64,000 nucleotides of DNA from DATAJX01 sp036261915 (GTDB taxonomy: Bacteria > Pseudomonadota > Alphaproteobacteria > UBA2136 > UBA6156): positions 208,206-272,205 of the forward strand of contig DATAJX010000002.1 in the NCBI GenBank assembly GCA_036261915.1, written 5' to 3'. Below the pieces are notes generated by a model. That model did not search any database and had not been told where the DNA came from. It saw nothing but the letters and a program-made list of their open reading frames with translations. Made by a program: the position numbers and the translations under genes. Numbering within the stretch: position 1 is the first letter of the stretch; every line of letters begins with the position of its first letter. Below, one piece after another: positions 17,631 to 27,319 of the stretch.

Positions 17631-17697
17631 GAAAGCGGAAAAAAGGGTTGGGATTTATGGAGAAAGAATTGGCCATGCCTGTATGAAGTTTTTTGAA

Positions 17698-17774
<77 letters not shown>

Positions 17775-17859
17775 ACCGGGCTTGGTTATAGGGGAAATAT
17801 CGGGAAAAATCACATGACTTTTTAGCAAACAAGCCAAATAAATATGGTATACGGTTTTT

Positions 17860-18951
17860 ATGAAAATGCATTGGGGTTTGCTGGTGGGACTGTTGGCGCT
17901 GCCTGTGGCGGCGTTTGCGCAAGAGGTTGAAGGTGGCCCGGTGGGGTTGCCGATGGGGGTTTCGTACAGCTCGGTCATCAGCCCTTCGGTGCAGGCCGGC
18001 CAGACGCTGGAAGACCGCTTTAAGAAAGGCGACCGCATGTTTACGCTGTCGGCCGAGAACGATTCGCTGACCCGCAGCGGCGACCGCTATTACACCAATG
18101 GCTTGCGGTTGAGTTGGCTGGAGTTGAAATCGCGCCCGCCCGAATGGGCCGAATGGGTGGCCGAGCACGTGCCGATGTTCAATGCCGGTAACCCGATGGC
18201 CGTGCAGTATACTATTGGCCAGAACATGTACACGCCGAGCAAGATCAACATTTATGGCCCGCAGTATGGCGACCGCCCCTATGCCGGTTACCTGTACGGC
18301 AGCGTGGGCCTGACCGAAGGCGATGGCGATGTGGTCAACGACCTGGAAATGAGCCTGGGCGTGGTTGGCCCGCTGAGCTTTGCCGAGCAGACGCAGGTGA
18401 ACTTCCACCATCTTATTCATGTGCACCCGCCCAAAGGCTGGGATAACCAGTTGCATAACGAGCCCGCCATTGGTTTAAGCTGGGCACGCCGCTGGCCCAC
18501 GTTTTGGGAAACGCCGGTGTGGGGTGGTGGGGCCGTTGGCCTGATGCCCAGCGTGGGTGTGACAGTGGGTAACGTTTACGACCTGGCATCGGCCGGTGCC
18601 AGCCTGATGTGGCGCAGCGATGCCAGCGCGGTGATGGACAACCCGTTGCGCGTGCGTCCGAGCATTCCCGGCACCGGCTATTATGCCACCAACAGCAAGC
18701 CGGTGTTCACGCTAAGCGTGGGAGCCGAACAACGGGCCGTGGCGCGCAACATATTTTTAGACGGCAATACTTTTGGCGACAACGACATTAACGTGCAGAA
18801 ACGTAATTTTGTGACCGACTTGCAGGCCAGCGCGGGTGTTAGCTGGAACCGTTACCGCCTGGCCTACACCACAGTTTACCGGACCAAGGAGTTTTACGGC
18901 CAGCGCCGGGGGCAGGTTTTTGGCGGGCTAAACTTCTCGTTCAAATACTAG
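17860..18951 (+). CDS. LpxR-type lipid A 3'-O-deacylase
   Basis: A 363-residue outer-membrane beta-barrel protein with a signal peptide (about 1-20, ending FAQ). The barrel starts with the conserved NDSLTRSGDRYYTNG segment (the Asn-Asp pair is part of the LpxR active site), then GDRPYAGYLYGS. FHHLIHVHPPKGWDNQLHNEP follows, where the catalytic histidine and the GW-QL-EP signature of the family are seen. LpxR removes the 3'-acyloxyacyl chain of lipid A in the outer membrane and so changes surface charge and immune recognition. The length is normal and the C-terminus ends in an aromatic residue (SFKY). It has no operon partner upstream; the family-4 UDG gene follows after 12 bases. Confidence 0.9.
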   Translation: MKMHWGLLVGLLALPVAAFAQEVEGGPVGLPMGVSYSSVISPSVQAGQTLEDRFKKGDRMFTLSAENDSLTRSGDRYYTNGLRLSWLELKSRPPEWAEWVAEHVPMFNAGNPMAVQYTIGQNMYTPSKINIYGPQYGDRPYAGYLYGSVGLTEGDGDVVNDLEMSLGVVGPLSFAEQTQVNFHHLIHVHPPKGWDNQLHNEPAIGLSWARRWPTFWETPVWGGGAVGLMPSVGVTVGNVYDLASAGASLMWRSDASAVMDNPLRVRPSIPGTGYYATNSKPVFTLSVGAEQRAVARNIFLDGNTFGDNDINVQKRNFVTDLQASAGVSWNRYRLAYTTVYRTKEFYGQRRGQVFGGLNFSFKY

Positions 18952-18963
18952 TATGATGCGGGT

Positions 18964-19575
18964 ATGAACGACCCGCGCAAGCCGCTTGCCGATATTCAGA
19001 CGCTGGAGGAAATGCACGCCTATATAAGGGCGTTTGATGGTTGCGATTTGAAAAAGGGCGCCACCCAGACCGTAATTTATGATGGTAACCCCGCCGCCGA
19101 GGTTGTGGTGATGGGGGAAGCGCCGGGCGAGCAGGAAGACCTTCAGGGCAAGCCGTTTGTGGGCCGCAGCGGCAAGTTGATGGACCAGATGCTGGAGGCT
19201 ATCGGCCTGAGCCGCAAAAAGAACGTGTACATTACCAATGCGCTGTTTTGGCGCCCGCCCAGCAACCGCACCCCCACGCCCGCCGAAATTGCCGTTTGCA
19301 GACCGATCGTGCAGCGGCATTTGGCGTTGATCAAGCCCCGGATCATTCTGCTGGCCGGGCGTACGGCGGCGCAGGCCGTATTGCAGACCGAACAAAGCAT
19401 GGGTGCGTTGCGCGGCAAATGGCAGAAGATGGAAAATCCGTATCTGGATGAGCCGCTGAACGTGCTGGTGACCTTTCACCCGGCCTACCTGCTGCGCAAC
19501 CCGCCCGCCAAAAAGGACGCTTGGGAAGATTTGAAGATGGTGAAAAAACGCATGGATGAGGAGGGTATCGTTTAA
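18964..19575 (+). CDS. Family-4 type uracil-DNA glycosylase
   Basis: A 203-residue enzyme with the hallmarks of family 4 UDG: GEAPGEQEDLQGKPFVGRSG (motif A and the uracil pocket), ITNALFWRPPSNRTPTP, LLAGRTAAQAVL, and VTFHPAYLLRNP carrying the catalytic HP motif. Cysteines at about residue 27 and in EIAVCRPI are positioned like iron-sulfur ligands in this family. It removes uracil from DNA in base-excision repair. The stop overlaps the next start in a TAATG-like junction, so it is co-translated with the MazG-like protein. Confidence 0.93.
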   Translation: MNDPRKPLADIQTLEEMHAYIRAFDGCDLKKGATQTVIYDGNPAAEVVVMGEAPGEQEDLQGKPFVGRSGKLMDQMLEAIGLSRKKNVYITNALFWRPPSNRTPTPAEIAVCRPIVQRHLALIKPRIILLAGRTAAQAVLQTEQSMGALRGKWQKMENPYLDEPLNVLVTFHPAYLLRNPPAKKDAWEDLKMVKKRMDEEGIV

Positions 19576-19889
19576 TGAGCGAGTTGAGCCTGAAACAGTA
19601 CCAGAAAGATGTGGACGACTGGATCCAGCGCATTGGTAAGGGGTACTTCCCCCCGTTAAGCATGCTGGCGCAACTGACCGAGGAAGTGGGCGAAGTGGCC
19701 CGGGTGGTGAACCGCACCTACGGCAGCCAGAAAGCCAAGGAAAGCGACCTTGAAAAAGACCTGGGCGACGAGCTGGCCGGGGTGATGTTTGCCATGGTTT
19801 GCCTGGCCAATTACACCAAAATTGATCTGACGGCGGCGTTTGAGCGCCACCTGGAAAAAATCAGCGTACGGGACAAAAACCGTTTCTAA
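19575..19889 (+). CDS. MazG-like nucleotide pyrophosphohydrolase
   Basis: A 104-residue all-helical protein of the MazG/RS21-C6 class. The metal-binding pattern is visible: an EE..E helix (QLTEEVGEVARVVN) and a second helix with D..DE (KDLGDELAGVMFAMV). Such single-domain enzymes hydrolyse (d)NTPs, often non-canonical ones, to monophosphates. Pairing with a uracil-DNA glycosylase in an overlapping operon suggests a shared role in keeping uracil or damaged bases out of DNA. That link is an inference from context. tRNA-Pro(GGG) follows on the same strand. Confidence 0.88.
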   Translation: MSELSLKQYQKDVDDWIQRIGKGYFPPLSMLAQLTEEVGEVARVVNRTYGSQKAKESDLEKDLGDELAGVMFAMVCLANYTKIDLTAAFERHLEKISVRDKNRF

Positions 19890-19930
19890 CGGTTGCGGGG
19901 TGGGGGCGAATAGGGTAAACCCGCCTTCGG

Positions 19931-20008
<78 letters not shown>

Positions 20009-20016
20009 AAAGATTG

Positions 20017-20043
20017 AAAAACCGCCTTTTTGGCGGTTTTTTT
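20017..20043 (+). terminator. Terminator after tRNA-Pro(GGG)
   Basis: The hairpin aaaaaccgcc/ggcggttttt with a T-rich tail lies eight bases after the CCA end. Confidence 0.85.
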
Positions 20044-20100
20044 GTGCAACTGCGTGGCAGGGGGGTTGCCAATGGGGGCGGTGGGCCTAGTGTTTGGCTC

Positions 20101-21174
20101 ATGAGCCTGATTATTGAAATACCCAATGAAACCAACGATTTTGAACACCGCGTGGCGCTGACGCCGGAGGCGGTGAAGAAGATACGCGCGGCGTGGCCCG
20201 ATGTGGCTGTAAAAGTTGAGAAAAACGCCGGTGCGGCGGCGGGTTACCCCGATGAGGCCTATGTAGCGGCGGGGGCGCAAATTGGGAGCGGCGGTGGCGC
20301 ATTGGTGATGCGCGTGACGAGCCCGAGTGATGCAAAAGGGTACGAAAAGGATGCGCTGCTGCTCTGTTTGAGCGGCCCGGATATGCCGGATGTAAGCCGG
20401 TTGGCTCTGGAGAAGTTGCCGCGCACCAGCCGGGCGCAGGCGTTGGACGTATTAAGTAGTCAGGCCAACCTGGCCGGGTATGCCGCCGTGCTGAAAGCCG
20501 TGGGCAAATTGCCCCGCCTGATGCCGCTGCTGATGACCGCCGCCGGGGCCAGCCGCCCGGCCACCGTGGTGGTGGTGGGTGTGGGTGTGGCGGGGCTTCA
20601 GGCCATTGCCACCGCCAAGCGGCTGGGGGCGCAAGTGTGGGCCTTTGACGTGCGGCCCGAAACCGCCGAACAGATAAAAAGCCTGGGGGCCAAGCCCATT
20701 GCGATCGAGGCTCCCGCCGGTGAAAAGAACGGCGTGTACGCGCAAACCCTGAGCGCTGCGGAGCAGAAGGCGCTGCAGGAGAAGCTTCAGGAAGTGATCG
20801 CCAAGGCCGACGTGGTGATTGCCACCGCGCAGGTGCCGGGCAAGCCCGCGCCGGTGCTGGTAAGCGAGGAGGCCGTGCTGGCCATGCAGCCGGGCAGCGT
20901 GGTGCTGGACATGGCCGCCGGTGGGTTTAACAAGGCCAATAACATTAAGGGCGGCAACTGCCCCCTGAGCGTGGCCGACAAGGAAGTGACCACCGACAAC
21001 GGCGTGACCATTATTGCCGACACGTACCTGACCAGCAGTGTTGCCGGGGATGCCAGCCGCTTTTGGGCCAACAACATGGTGAACCTGCTGAAGCTGCTTT
21101 TGCGCAAGGACGGCGACAGGACGACCATTACCTACGACGATGAACTCATTACCGCGATGAGGGTGGTGGCATGA
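20101..21174 (+). CDS. pntAA: NAD(P) transhydrogenase subunit alpha, part 1
   Basis: A 357-residue protein corresponding to domain I (NAD(H)-binding) of proton-translocating transhydrogenase. Recognisable features are the N-terminal FEHRVALTPEAVKKI, the conserved hinge region around QALDVLSSQANLAGY, the Rossmann motif VGVGVAGLQAIATAKRLGA (about residues 160-178) and the C-terminal ITYDDELI. Alphaproteobacteria commonly split the alpha subunit into PntAA and PntAB, as here. The start at 20101 gives the family N-terminus; no strong Shine-Dalgarno is visible. Its stop overlaps the start of a DMT-type membrane gene that sits between it and pntAB. Confidence 0.95.
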   Translation: MSLIIEIPNETNDFEHRVALTPEAVKKIRAAWPDVAVKVEKNAGAAAGYPDEAYVAAGAQIGSGGGALVMRVTSPSDAKGYEKDALLLCLSGPDMPDVSRLALEKLPRTSRAQALDVLSSQANLAGYAAVLKAVGKLPRLMPLLMTAAGASRPATVVVVGVGVAGLQAIATAKRLGAQVWAFDVRPETAEQIKSLGAKPIAIEAPAGEKNGVYAQTLSAAEQKALQEKLQEVIAKADVVIATAQVPGKPAPVLVSEEAVLAMQPGSVVLDMAAGGFNKANNIKGGNCPLSVADKEVTTDNGVTIIADTYLTSSVAGDASRFWANNMVNLLKLLLRKDGDRTTITYDDELITAMRVVA

Positions 21175-21590
21175 ACTGGGTGGCTTTGACATTGGTATCG
21201 GCCCTTTTTTCAGGCCTGACCAACACCGCTTTCAAGCAAATGGCCAACACCAGCGCCAGCACCTTTGCGGTGGGTGGCTTTTTTATGCTCAGCGGCCTGA
21301 CCATGACGGTTTATTCGATCGTTACCCGCCAGCAGGAGCTGTCGCTTGAAACCTGGAAATGGGCGGCTGCGGCAGCCGTGCTTTTTACCGTCAGTAATAT
21401 TTTTTTGTACCGCGGCTTGAGCGCGGGAGGCCCGATGAACGGCATTTACGGCGTGTATGGCGCAGCCGGGTTGGCCGTGGTGGCGGCCCTTGGCGCGTTG
21501 TTCCTGGGTGAAAAAATGAATGTGTATGGCTGGATTGGCATGGCGATGGCCATTGGTGCCGTGACCCTGCTGGCGAACGGACGAGGTTAA
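21171..21590 (+). CDS. Small EamA/DMT-type membrane protein inserted in the pnt operon
   Basis: A 139-residue integral membrane protein with four to five hydrophobic segments, resembling one half of an EamA/drug-metabolite transporter. The final part, [43 protein letters not shown], is the classic end of an EamA repeat, where the Gly-Glu pair precedes the last two helices. Single-repeat proteins of this kind probably function as dimers. The ATG overlaps the pntAA stop and the gene ends ten bases before pntAB, so it is translated with the transhydrogenase. Substrate unknown. Its location between subunit genes is unusual. Confidence 0.75.
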   Translation: MNWVALTLVSALFSGLTNTAFKQMANTSASTFAVGGFFMLSGLTMTVYSIVTRQQELSLETWKWAAAAAVLFTVSNIFLYRGLSAGGPMNGIYGVYGAAGLAVVAALGALFLGEKMNVYGWIGMAMAIGAVTLLANGRG

Positions 21591-21600
21591 GGAGAGAACG

Positions 21601-21888
21601 ATGGACCTGATGATGTTGCTGACGGTTTTTGTATTGGCCGGGTTTGTTGGCTACTTTGTGGTGTGGGGCGTGACGCCCGCGTTGCACACGCCGTTGATGG
21701 CGGTGACCAATGCCATTAGCGGCATTGTGGTGGTGGCCGCCATTATGGTGGCGGGTGTTCCGCAAGGCAGCATTGCCGCCAAGGTTGTGGGCGGCGTGGC
21801 GATACTGCTGTGCAGCATCAATATTTTTGGCGGCTTTGCCATTACACGCCGCATGCTGGCGATGTTTAAAAGCAAGGGGGCCAAGTAA
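21601..21888 (+). CDS. pntAB: NAD(P) transhydrogenase subunit alpha, part 2
   Basis: A 95-residue protein with three transmembrane helices, corresponding to the membrane part of the alpha subunit. The segment [28 protein letters not shown] is diagnostic, since the HTPLMSVTNAISG motif is conserved in domain II. It forms part of the proton channel with PntB. GGAGAG precedes the ATG, and the stop overlaps the pntB start by one base. Confidence 0.95.
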   Translation: MDLMMLLTVFVLAGFVGYFVVWGVTPALHTPLMAVTNAISGIVVVAAIMVAGVPQGSIAAKVVGGVAILLCSINIFGGFAITRRMLAMFKSKGAK

Positions 21889-23276
21889 TGTTGAGCTTTG
21901 GTTCGGACGCTGTGTTGTTGGCGGGTTTGGCTGCCGCCGTACTGTTCATTTTGGGCCTGAAAGGGCTGGCCAGCCCCAAGACCGCGCGGCGCGGCAACCA
22001 GTTTGCCATGGCCGGTATGGCCATTGCCGTGGTGACCCTGCTGTTCAGCCACAACGTGGTGGGCGCGTGGTGGATGTTGCCGGTGATCGCCATTGGCGCG
22101 GCCATCGGTATTCCGCTGGCGACCCGCACGCCGCTGACCGCGCTGCCGCAACTGGTGGCGGCCTTCCACAGCTTTGTAGGGTTGGCGGCGGGCCTTGTGA
22201 GCATTGGCACCTACCTGAACCACGGCGCCGAGCCGATGGAAGTGCACACCAGTATTGAGCTGGTGGCGGGTGCTGCGATCGGGCTTATCACGTTTTCCGG
22301 CAGCATTCTGGCCGCGCTGAAGTTGCAGGGCGTGGTGAGCGGCAAGCCGTGGGCGTGGAAGGGCCGACACTTTTTGAACCTTGGGTTGGTGATTTTAATT
22401 ATCCTGTGCGGCATCCAGTTTTGCATTACCGGCAGCGCGTTCCCGTTTGGTGTGATCGTGTTGGCCAGCACCATTCTGGGTTATACGCTGGTGGCGCCTA
22501 TCGGCGGTGCCGACATGCCGGTGATCGTGAGCATGCTGAACAGCTACAGCGGTTGGGCGGCGAGCGCGAGCGGCTTTTTGCTGGGGCTTCCGCTGCTCAT
22601 CATCACCGGCGCGTTGATCGGCGCGAGCGGGGCCATTTTGAGCTACATTATGTGCGCGGCGATGAACCGCAGCTTCATTTCTGTGATCGCGGGCGGCTTT
22701 GGCAGCGATGCCGGCAGCGGTGCGCCCGAGCTGGCCACCGGCGGCACCGTGAAGACCGCGGGCGTGGAAGATGCCGCATTCATGCTGGCCAATGCGGGCA
22801 AGGTCATCATCATCCCCGGGTACGGCATGGCGGTGGCGCAGGCCCAGCACGCGCTGAAGGAAGTATTCAACCTGCTGCTGGAGAAGGGCGTGCAGGTCGA
22901 TTTTGCCATCCACCCGGTGGCGGGCCGCATGCCCGGCCACATGAACGTGCTGCTGGCTGAAGCCGACATACCTTATGAGCATGTGCATGAGCTGGAGGAG
23001 ATCAACCCGGCGTTCCCGCAGACCGATGTGGTGCTGGTGATCGGGGCCAACGACGTGGTGAACCCCGCCGCGCAGAACAGCCCGGGCAGCCCCATTTACG
23101 GCATGCCGATTTTGGAGGCCTACAAGAGCAAACTGGTGTACGTGATCAAGCGCAGCCTGAACCCCGGTTATGCCGGTGTGGACAACCCGCTGTTTGCCAT
23201 GGATAACACCGCGTTGCTGCTGGGTGATGCCAAGGACGTGTGCGAAAAGCTGGCCGCTGCCGTGAAGCTTGGCTAA
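21888..23276 (+). CDS. pntB: NAD(P) transhydrogenase subunit beta
   Basis: A 462-residue protein. The first 270 or so residues contain about eight membrane helices, including VAAFHSFVGLAAGLVSIG. The C-terminal domain III binds NADP(H), shown by IIPGYGMAVAQAQHAL, FAIHPVAGRMPGHMNVLLAEA and VLVIGANDVVNPAA. It couples hydride transfer from NADH to NADP+ to proton influx at the inner membrane. Length and motifs are complete. A terminator follows within 15 bases, ending the pnt operon. Confidence 0.96.
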   Translation: MLSFGSDAVLLAGLAAAVLFILGLKGLASPKTARRGNQFAMAGMAIAVVTLLFSHNVVGAWWMLPVIAIGAAIGIPLATRTPLTALPQLVAAFHSFVGLAAGLVSIGTYLNHGAEPMEVHTSIELVAGAAIGLITFSGSILAALKLQGVVSGKPWAWKGRHFLNLGLVILIILCGIQFCITGSAFPFGVIVLASTILGYTLVAPIGGADMPVIVSMLNSYSGWAASASGFLLGLPLLIITGALIGASGAILSYIMCAAMNRSFISVIAGGFGSDAGSGAPELATGGTVKTAGVEDAAFMLANAGKVIIIPGYGMAVAQAQHALKEVFNLLLEKGVQVDFAIHPVAGRMPGHMNVLLAEADIPYEHVHELEEINPAFPQTDVVLVIGANDVVNPAAQNSPGSPIYGMPILEAYKSKLVYVIKRSLNPGYAGVDNPLFAMDNTALLLGDAKDVCEKLAAAVKLG

Positions 23277-23288
23277 GGCCCAAGGCGC

Positions 23289-23321
23289 AAAAAAGCCCCG
23301 CGGATTGTGCGGGGCTTTTTG
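23289..23321. terminator. Terminator between pntB and the convergent small gene
   Basis: The hairpin aaaaagcccc/ggggcttttt with T-runs on both strands lies two bases from the end of the convergent hypothetical gene. Confidence 0.85.
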
Positions 23322-23322
23322 T

Positions 23323-23622
23323 TTATGCGGCGAGGGGGATGACCTCGACGCGGATGTCGACCAGTTCGTCGGGCCGGTCTTCGTAGATGGTGGGCGGGCC
23401 GAGCTTGTAGCCGAGTTTGGCGGCCTGGTGCTCGACCTCTTTCCACTGCGGCAGCCTGTGATGGAACATGTTGCGCAGCGAGGTGGTGCCGATGTGGCCC
23501 CGGCCCCTGATATTGTGTTGCAGGCGGCAATGCAGGGCCTGCAGCAGGCGCTGGTAGGGCGTGGTGGGCAGCATGTTGTTTTCCACGTTGGCCTGAACCG
23601 GCGGGCGGTAAAAGGTGTGCAT
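23323..23622 (-). CDS. Hypothetical protein (99 aa)
   Basis: I choose the ATG at 23622, preceded by AAAGGAAA, giving 99 residues; a much longer in-frame extension upstream would run through the neighbouring terminator and is unlikely. The protein is basic in its first half (several His and Arg), with a C-terminal acidic DELVDIRVEV segment. It has no signal peptide and no membrane helix. No family is recognised. It shares orientation and size with the next small gene at 23739-24056, and both carry their own terminators. Confidence 0.62.
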   Translation of the reverse strand: MHTFYRPPVQANVENNMLPTTPYQRLLQALHCRLQHNIRGRGHIGTTSLRNMFHHRLPQWKEVEHQAAKLGYKLGPPTIYEDRPDELVDIRVEVIPLAA

Positions 23623-23702
23623 GGGTGTTTCCTTTAAGCGCTCTTTGAACTTTGGGGGCTTATCGGCATGAAGGATAGCGCGGCGGTTTGGTTTGTCTAC
23701 GC

Positions 23703-23733
23703 AAAAAGGCCCCGCGGGTGCGGGACCTTTTGT
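23703..23733 (-). terminator. Terminator after the 105-residue hypothetical gene
   Basis: A hairpin of aaaaggcccc-type and gcgggacctttt arms with one mismatch lies six bases past the minus-strand stop, with T-runs in that direction. Confidence 0.7.
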
Positions 23734-23738
23734 GTTGT

Positions 23739-24056
23739 TCACCAGGCGAAGGAACTGATGGTGACCTCGGGCTGGTAGATGGCCGGATGCTTGCTGAACT
23801 GCTCGGGCAGGTTGATGCTTTGCCGGAGCTGGTCGTCGACGATGCGGCGTTGCCAGATGATGGTATCGAGCTTGATGCCCTTGCTCTTGACCTGCATTTT
23901 GAGGTTGTTGATGTGCGACGGGCTGAAGCCATCGGCCGTTTGGGAAATGCAGTAGATGGGCAGCATGTGCTTGCCGTGGCCGACCGTGCCGCAGTGTTCG
24001 TTGAGCGCGGCGGCGAGGCTTGTGATGTTTTGAGGAAACGAGCAGGTTTTTTCCAT
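23739..24056 (-). CDS. Hypothetical protein (105 aa)
   Basis: The ATG at 24056 is preceded by a reasonable Shine-Dalgarno (GGGAGAAACC). The 105-residue product is soluble, with three cysteines and histidines in the first 40 residues (CSF, HCG, KHML, YCIS). A basic-hydrophobic middle (INNLKMQVKSKGIKLDTIIWQRR) and a short C-terminal beta-like segment follow. I do not recognise the family. The upstream 80-base gap separates it from the divergent rpe gene. Confidence 0.6.
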   Translation of the reverse strand: MEKTCSFPQNITSLAAALNEHCGTVGHGKHMLPIYCISQTADGFSPSHINNLKMQVKSKGIKLDTIIWQRRIVDDQLRQSINLPEQFSKHPAIYQPEVTISSFAW

Positions 24057-24138
24057 GGTGGTTTCTCCCAGAGCATGTACTTGCCATTTATATAAAGCCC
24101 TTCAGGCGCAACGGCAAGTGGTGTGCTACCATGCGGGC

Positions 24139-24798
24139 ATGAAGCATGTGATGGTGGCGCCTTCGATTTTAGCCGTATGGGACCGGACCAACGGCGACTA
24201 TGCCGCGTGCGTGACTGCGGCGCAGGCGGTGGAAAAAGCCGGGGCCGACTGGCTGCATGTGGATGTGATGGACGGGCAGTATGTGCCAGCTAAAACCTTT
24301 GGGCCCGAGATGGTGGAGAAGCTGAAAGGGGCGGTGAAGCTGCCGCTGGACATTCACCTGATGGTGAATGCGCCGGAGCGCGTGATTGCTGATTATATTG
24401 CAGCGGGGGCGGATCGGGTAGTGTTTCACCCCAGTGCCAGCGACGATGTAGGCGGCTGTTTGCAGAAGCTGGTTGAAACCGGGGTGGTGGCCGGACTGGC
24501 GATTGATGCCGATGAAAATGTGTTGCTGCTGGCGCCATGGGTGGATGTGGTTCAGCAAGTATTGGTGATGACGGTGAAGGCTGGTGCGGGCGGGCAGGGG
24601 CTGCGCGATGACCTGCTGGCCAAGGTGGCTGGCGTGCGGGCGCTGGTGGGAAAGGATGTTCCGCTGGTGGTGGATGGCGGTGTGAAGGTGGATAATGCCG
24701 CCCGTGTGGTTTCTGCCGGGGCCGATGTGCTGGTGGCCGGGAGTGCTGTTTTTAATGCGCCGGATGTAGGGGCGGTGATAGGGCAATTGCGGGTGTGA
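24139..24798 (+). CDS. rpe: Ribulose-phosphate 3-epimerase
   Basis: A 219-residue TIM-barrel enzyme of the pentose phosphate pathway that interconverts ribulose-5-phosphate and xylulose-5-phosphate. Motifs: VAPSILAVWD (first strand), LHVDVMDGQYVPAKTFG (metal ligands His and Asp), DIHLMV, VMTVKAGAGGQ (phosphate region; the usual MSVxPGFGGQ is altered to MTVKAGAGGQ) and VVDGGVKVDNA. The altered phosphate loop and a slightly shortened active-site loop are worth noting but do not remove the catalytic aspartates. The ATG at 24139 matches the family start. It is followed by its own terminator. Confidence 0.88.
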   Translation: MKHVMVAPSILAVWDRTNGDYAACVTAAQAVEKAGADWLHVDVMDGQYVPAKTFGPEMVEKLKGAVKLPLDIHLMVNAPERVIADYIAAGADRVVFHPSASDDVGGCLQKLVETGVVAGLAIDADENVLLLAPWVDVVQQVLVMTVKAGAGGQGLRDDLLAKVAGVRALVGKDVPLVVDGGVKVDNAARVVSAGADVLVAGSAVFNAPDVGAVIGQLRV

Positions 24799-24828
24799 AA
24801 AAGGGCCGCTTGCGCGGCCCTTTTATTA
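24798..24828 (+). terminator. Terminator after rpe
   Basis: The hairpin aaaagggccgc/gcggccctttt with a T-rich tail begins at the rpe stop and reaches the end of the convergent small gene. Confidence 0.8.
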
Positions 24829-25095
24829 TTTACGTTCTGGGAATTTATAGTTTTCGACATACCGTTCTGAAATATCTTTGCTGGCCAGCGCCATAATCCG
24901 GTCATGCGTAGCGTCGTTATCTTCGCCTTCAATATCGGCACGCATCATACCTGGACCCTTATATGGTGCATCAAGGCGTTTTCGGAGGTTTGCACATTCC
25001 AGCAAAGCGGTATTCAGGTTGTCGCCCCTGAAGCCCATCAGTTCGAGCAGATTCTCAAGTTCCCGTATGCGGGTTTTGTATGTGCTGCAAAACAT
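24826..25095 (-). CDS. Hypothetical protein (89 aa)
   Basis: The ATG at 25095 has GGAG nine bases upstream and gives 89 residues; a longer frame exists but begins in a low-quality region. The protein is charged and helical, with TRIRELENLLELMGF at the start suggesting a short coiled coil. A cluster of Arg/Lys (NLRKRL) and an acidic IEGEDNDATHDRIM segment follow. There is no signal peptide. No family is recognised. It is one of several small stand-alone genes in this part of the window. Confidence 0.58.
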   Translation of the reverse strand: MFCSTYKTRIRELENLLELMGFRGDNLNTALLECANLRKRLDAPYKGPGMMRADIEGEDNDATHDRIMALASKDISERYVENYKFPERK

Positions 25096-25154
25096 AGTGA
25101 TGCTCCATCGAGAATGATGATTATGTATACTTTGTTTGACCGATTTACGCACGT

Positions 25155-25184
25155 AAAAAACGGGCCATCACGGCCCGTTTTTTT
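25155..25184 (-). terminator. Terminator of the groESL operon
   Basis: The hairpin aaaaaacgggcc/ggcccgtttttt lies 17 bases beyond the groEL stop, with a T-run on the minus strand. Confidence 0.85.
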
Positions 25185-25200
25185 AGCTAGTGGCGTGGGG

Positions 25201-26859
<1,659 letters not shown>

Positions 26860-27177
26860 TTACTTGCTGAGAATGGCGATGAGGTCGTCTTCCTTGAGCA
26901 CAAGGAATTCTTCGCCATCAATTTTCACTTCGTCGGCGCCCCATTTTTTGAACATGACGCGGTCGCCTACCTTCACTTCGAGCGCGATGCGCGCGTCGCC
27001 GTCTTCGTTCCAGCGGCCCGGGCCTACGGCCAGCACTTCGGCCTGCTGGGGTTTTTCCTTGGCGCTTTCGGGGATGATGATGCCGGACTTGGTCTTTTCT
27101 TCGGCCTCGATGCGGCGGACGATGAGGCGATCGCCCAGCGGTTTGATCTTTTTGGAGATATCGGATGAATTTGGCAT
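26860..27177 (-). CDS. groES: Co-chaperonin GroES
   Basis: A 105-residue protein starting at the ATG at 27177, preceded by AAGGAG; the longer in-frame extension crosses the CIRCE element and is not real. The motifs [26 protein letters not shown] (including the mobile loop), [38 protein letters not shown] are all canonical. It has a short extra N-terminal leader (PNSSDISKK) relative to E. coli. It caps GroEL and is the first gene of the operon. Confidence 0.97.
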   Translation of the reverse strand: MPNSSDISKKIKPLGDRLIVRRIEAEEKTKSGIIIPESAKEKPQQAEVLAVGPGRWNEDGDARIALEVKVGDRVMFKKWGADEVKIDGEEFLVLKEDDLIAILSK

Positions 27178-27212
27178 GTTCGTTTTGCTCCTTTTTAATG
27201 GCGGGGTGAGAA

Positions 27213-27239
27213 TTAGCACTGTAGATATGAGAGTGCAAG
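27213..27239 (-). promoter_or_regulatory. CIRCE operator (HrcA binding site)
   Basis: The inverted repeat TTAGCACTG, nine bases, GAGTGCAAG closely matches the CIRCE consensus TTAGCACTC-N9-GAGTGCTAA, with three deviations. It lies 35 bases upstream of the groES start. This indicates HrcA repression of groESL with heat-shock derepression. A -35/-10-like pair (TTGCAC, then TAATTC 17 bases on) overlaps it on the minus strand. Confidence 0.9.
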
Positions 27240-27319
27240 TAAAAAAGTTGAAAATGAAGCGGATAGGGCGTTTGATGAGCATTCGGGCACCCCGCTATTG
27301 ATTTTAAAGGCAATGTGGT

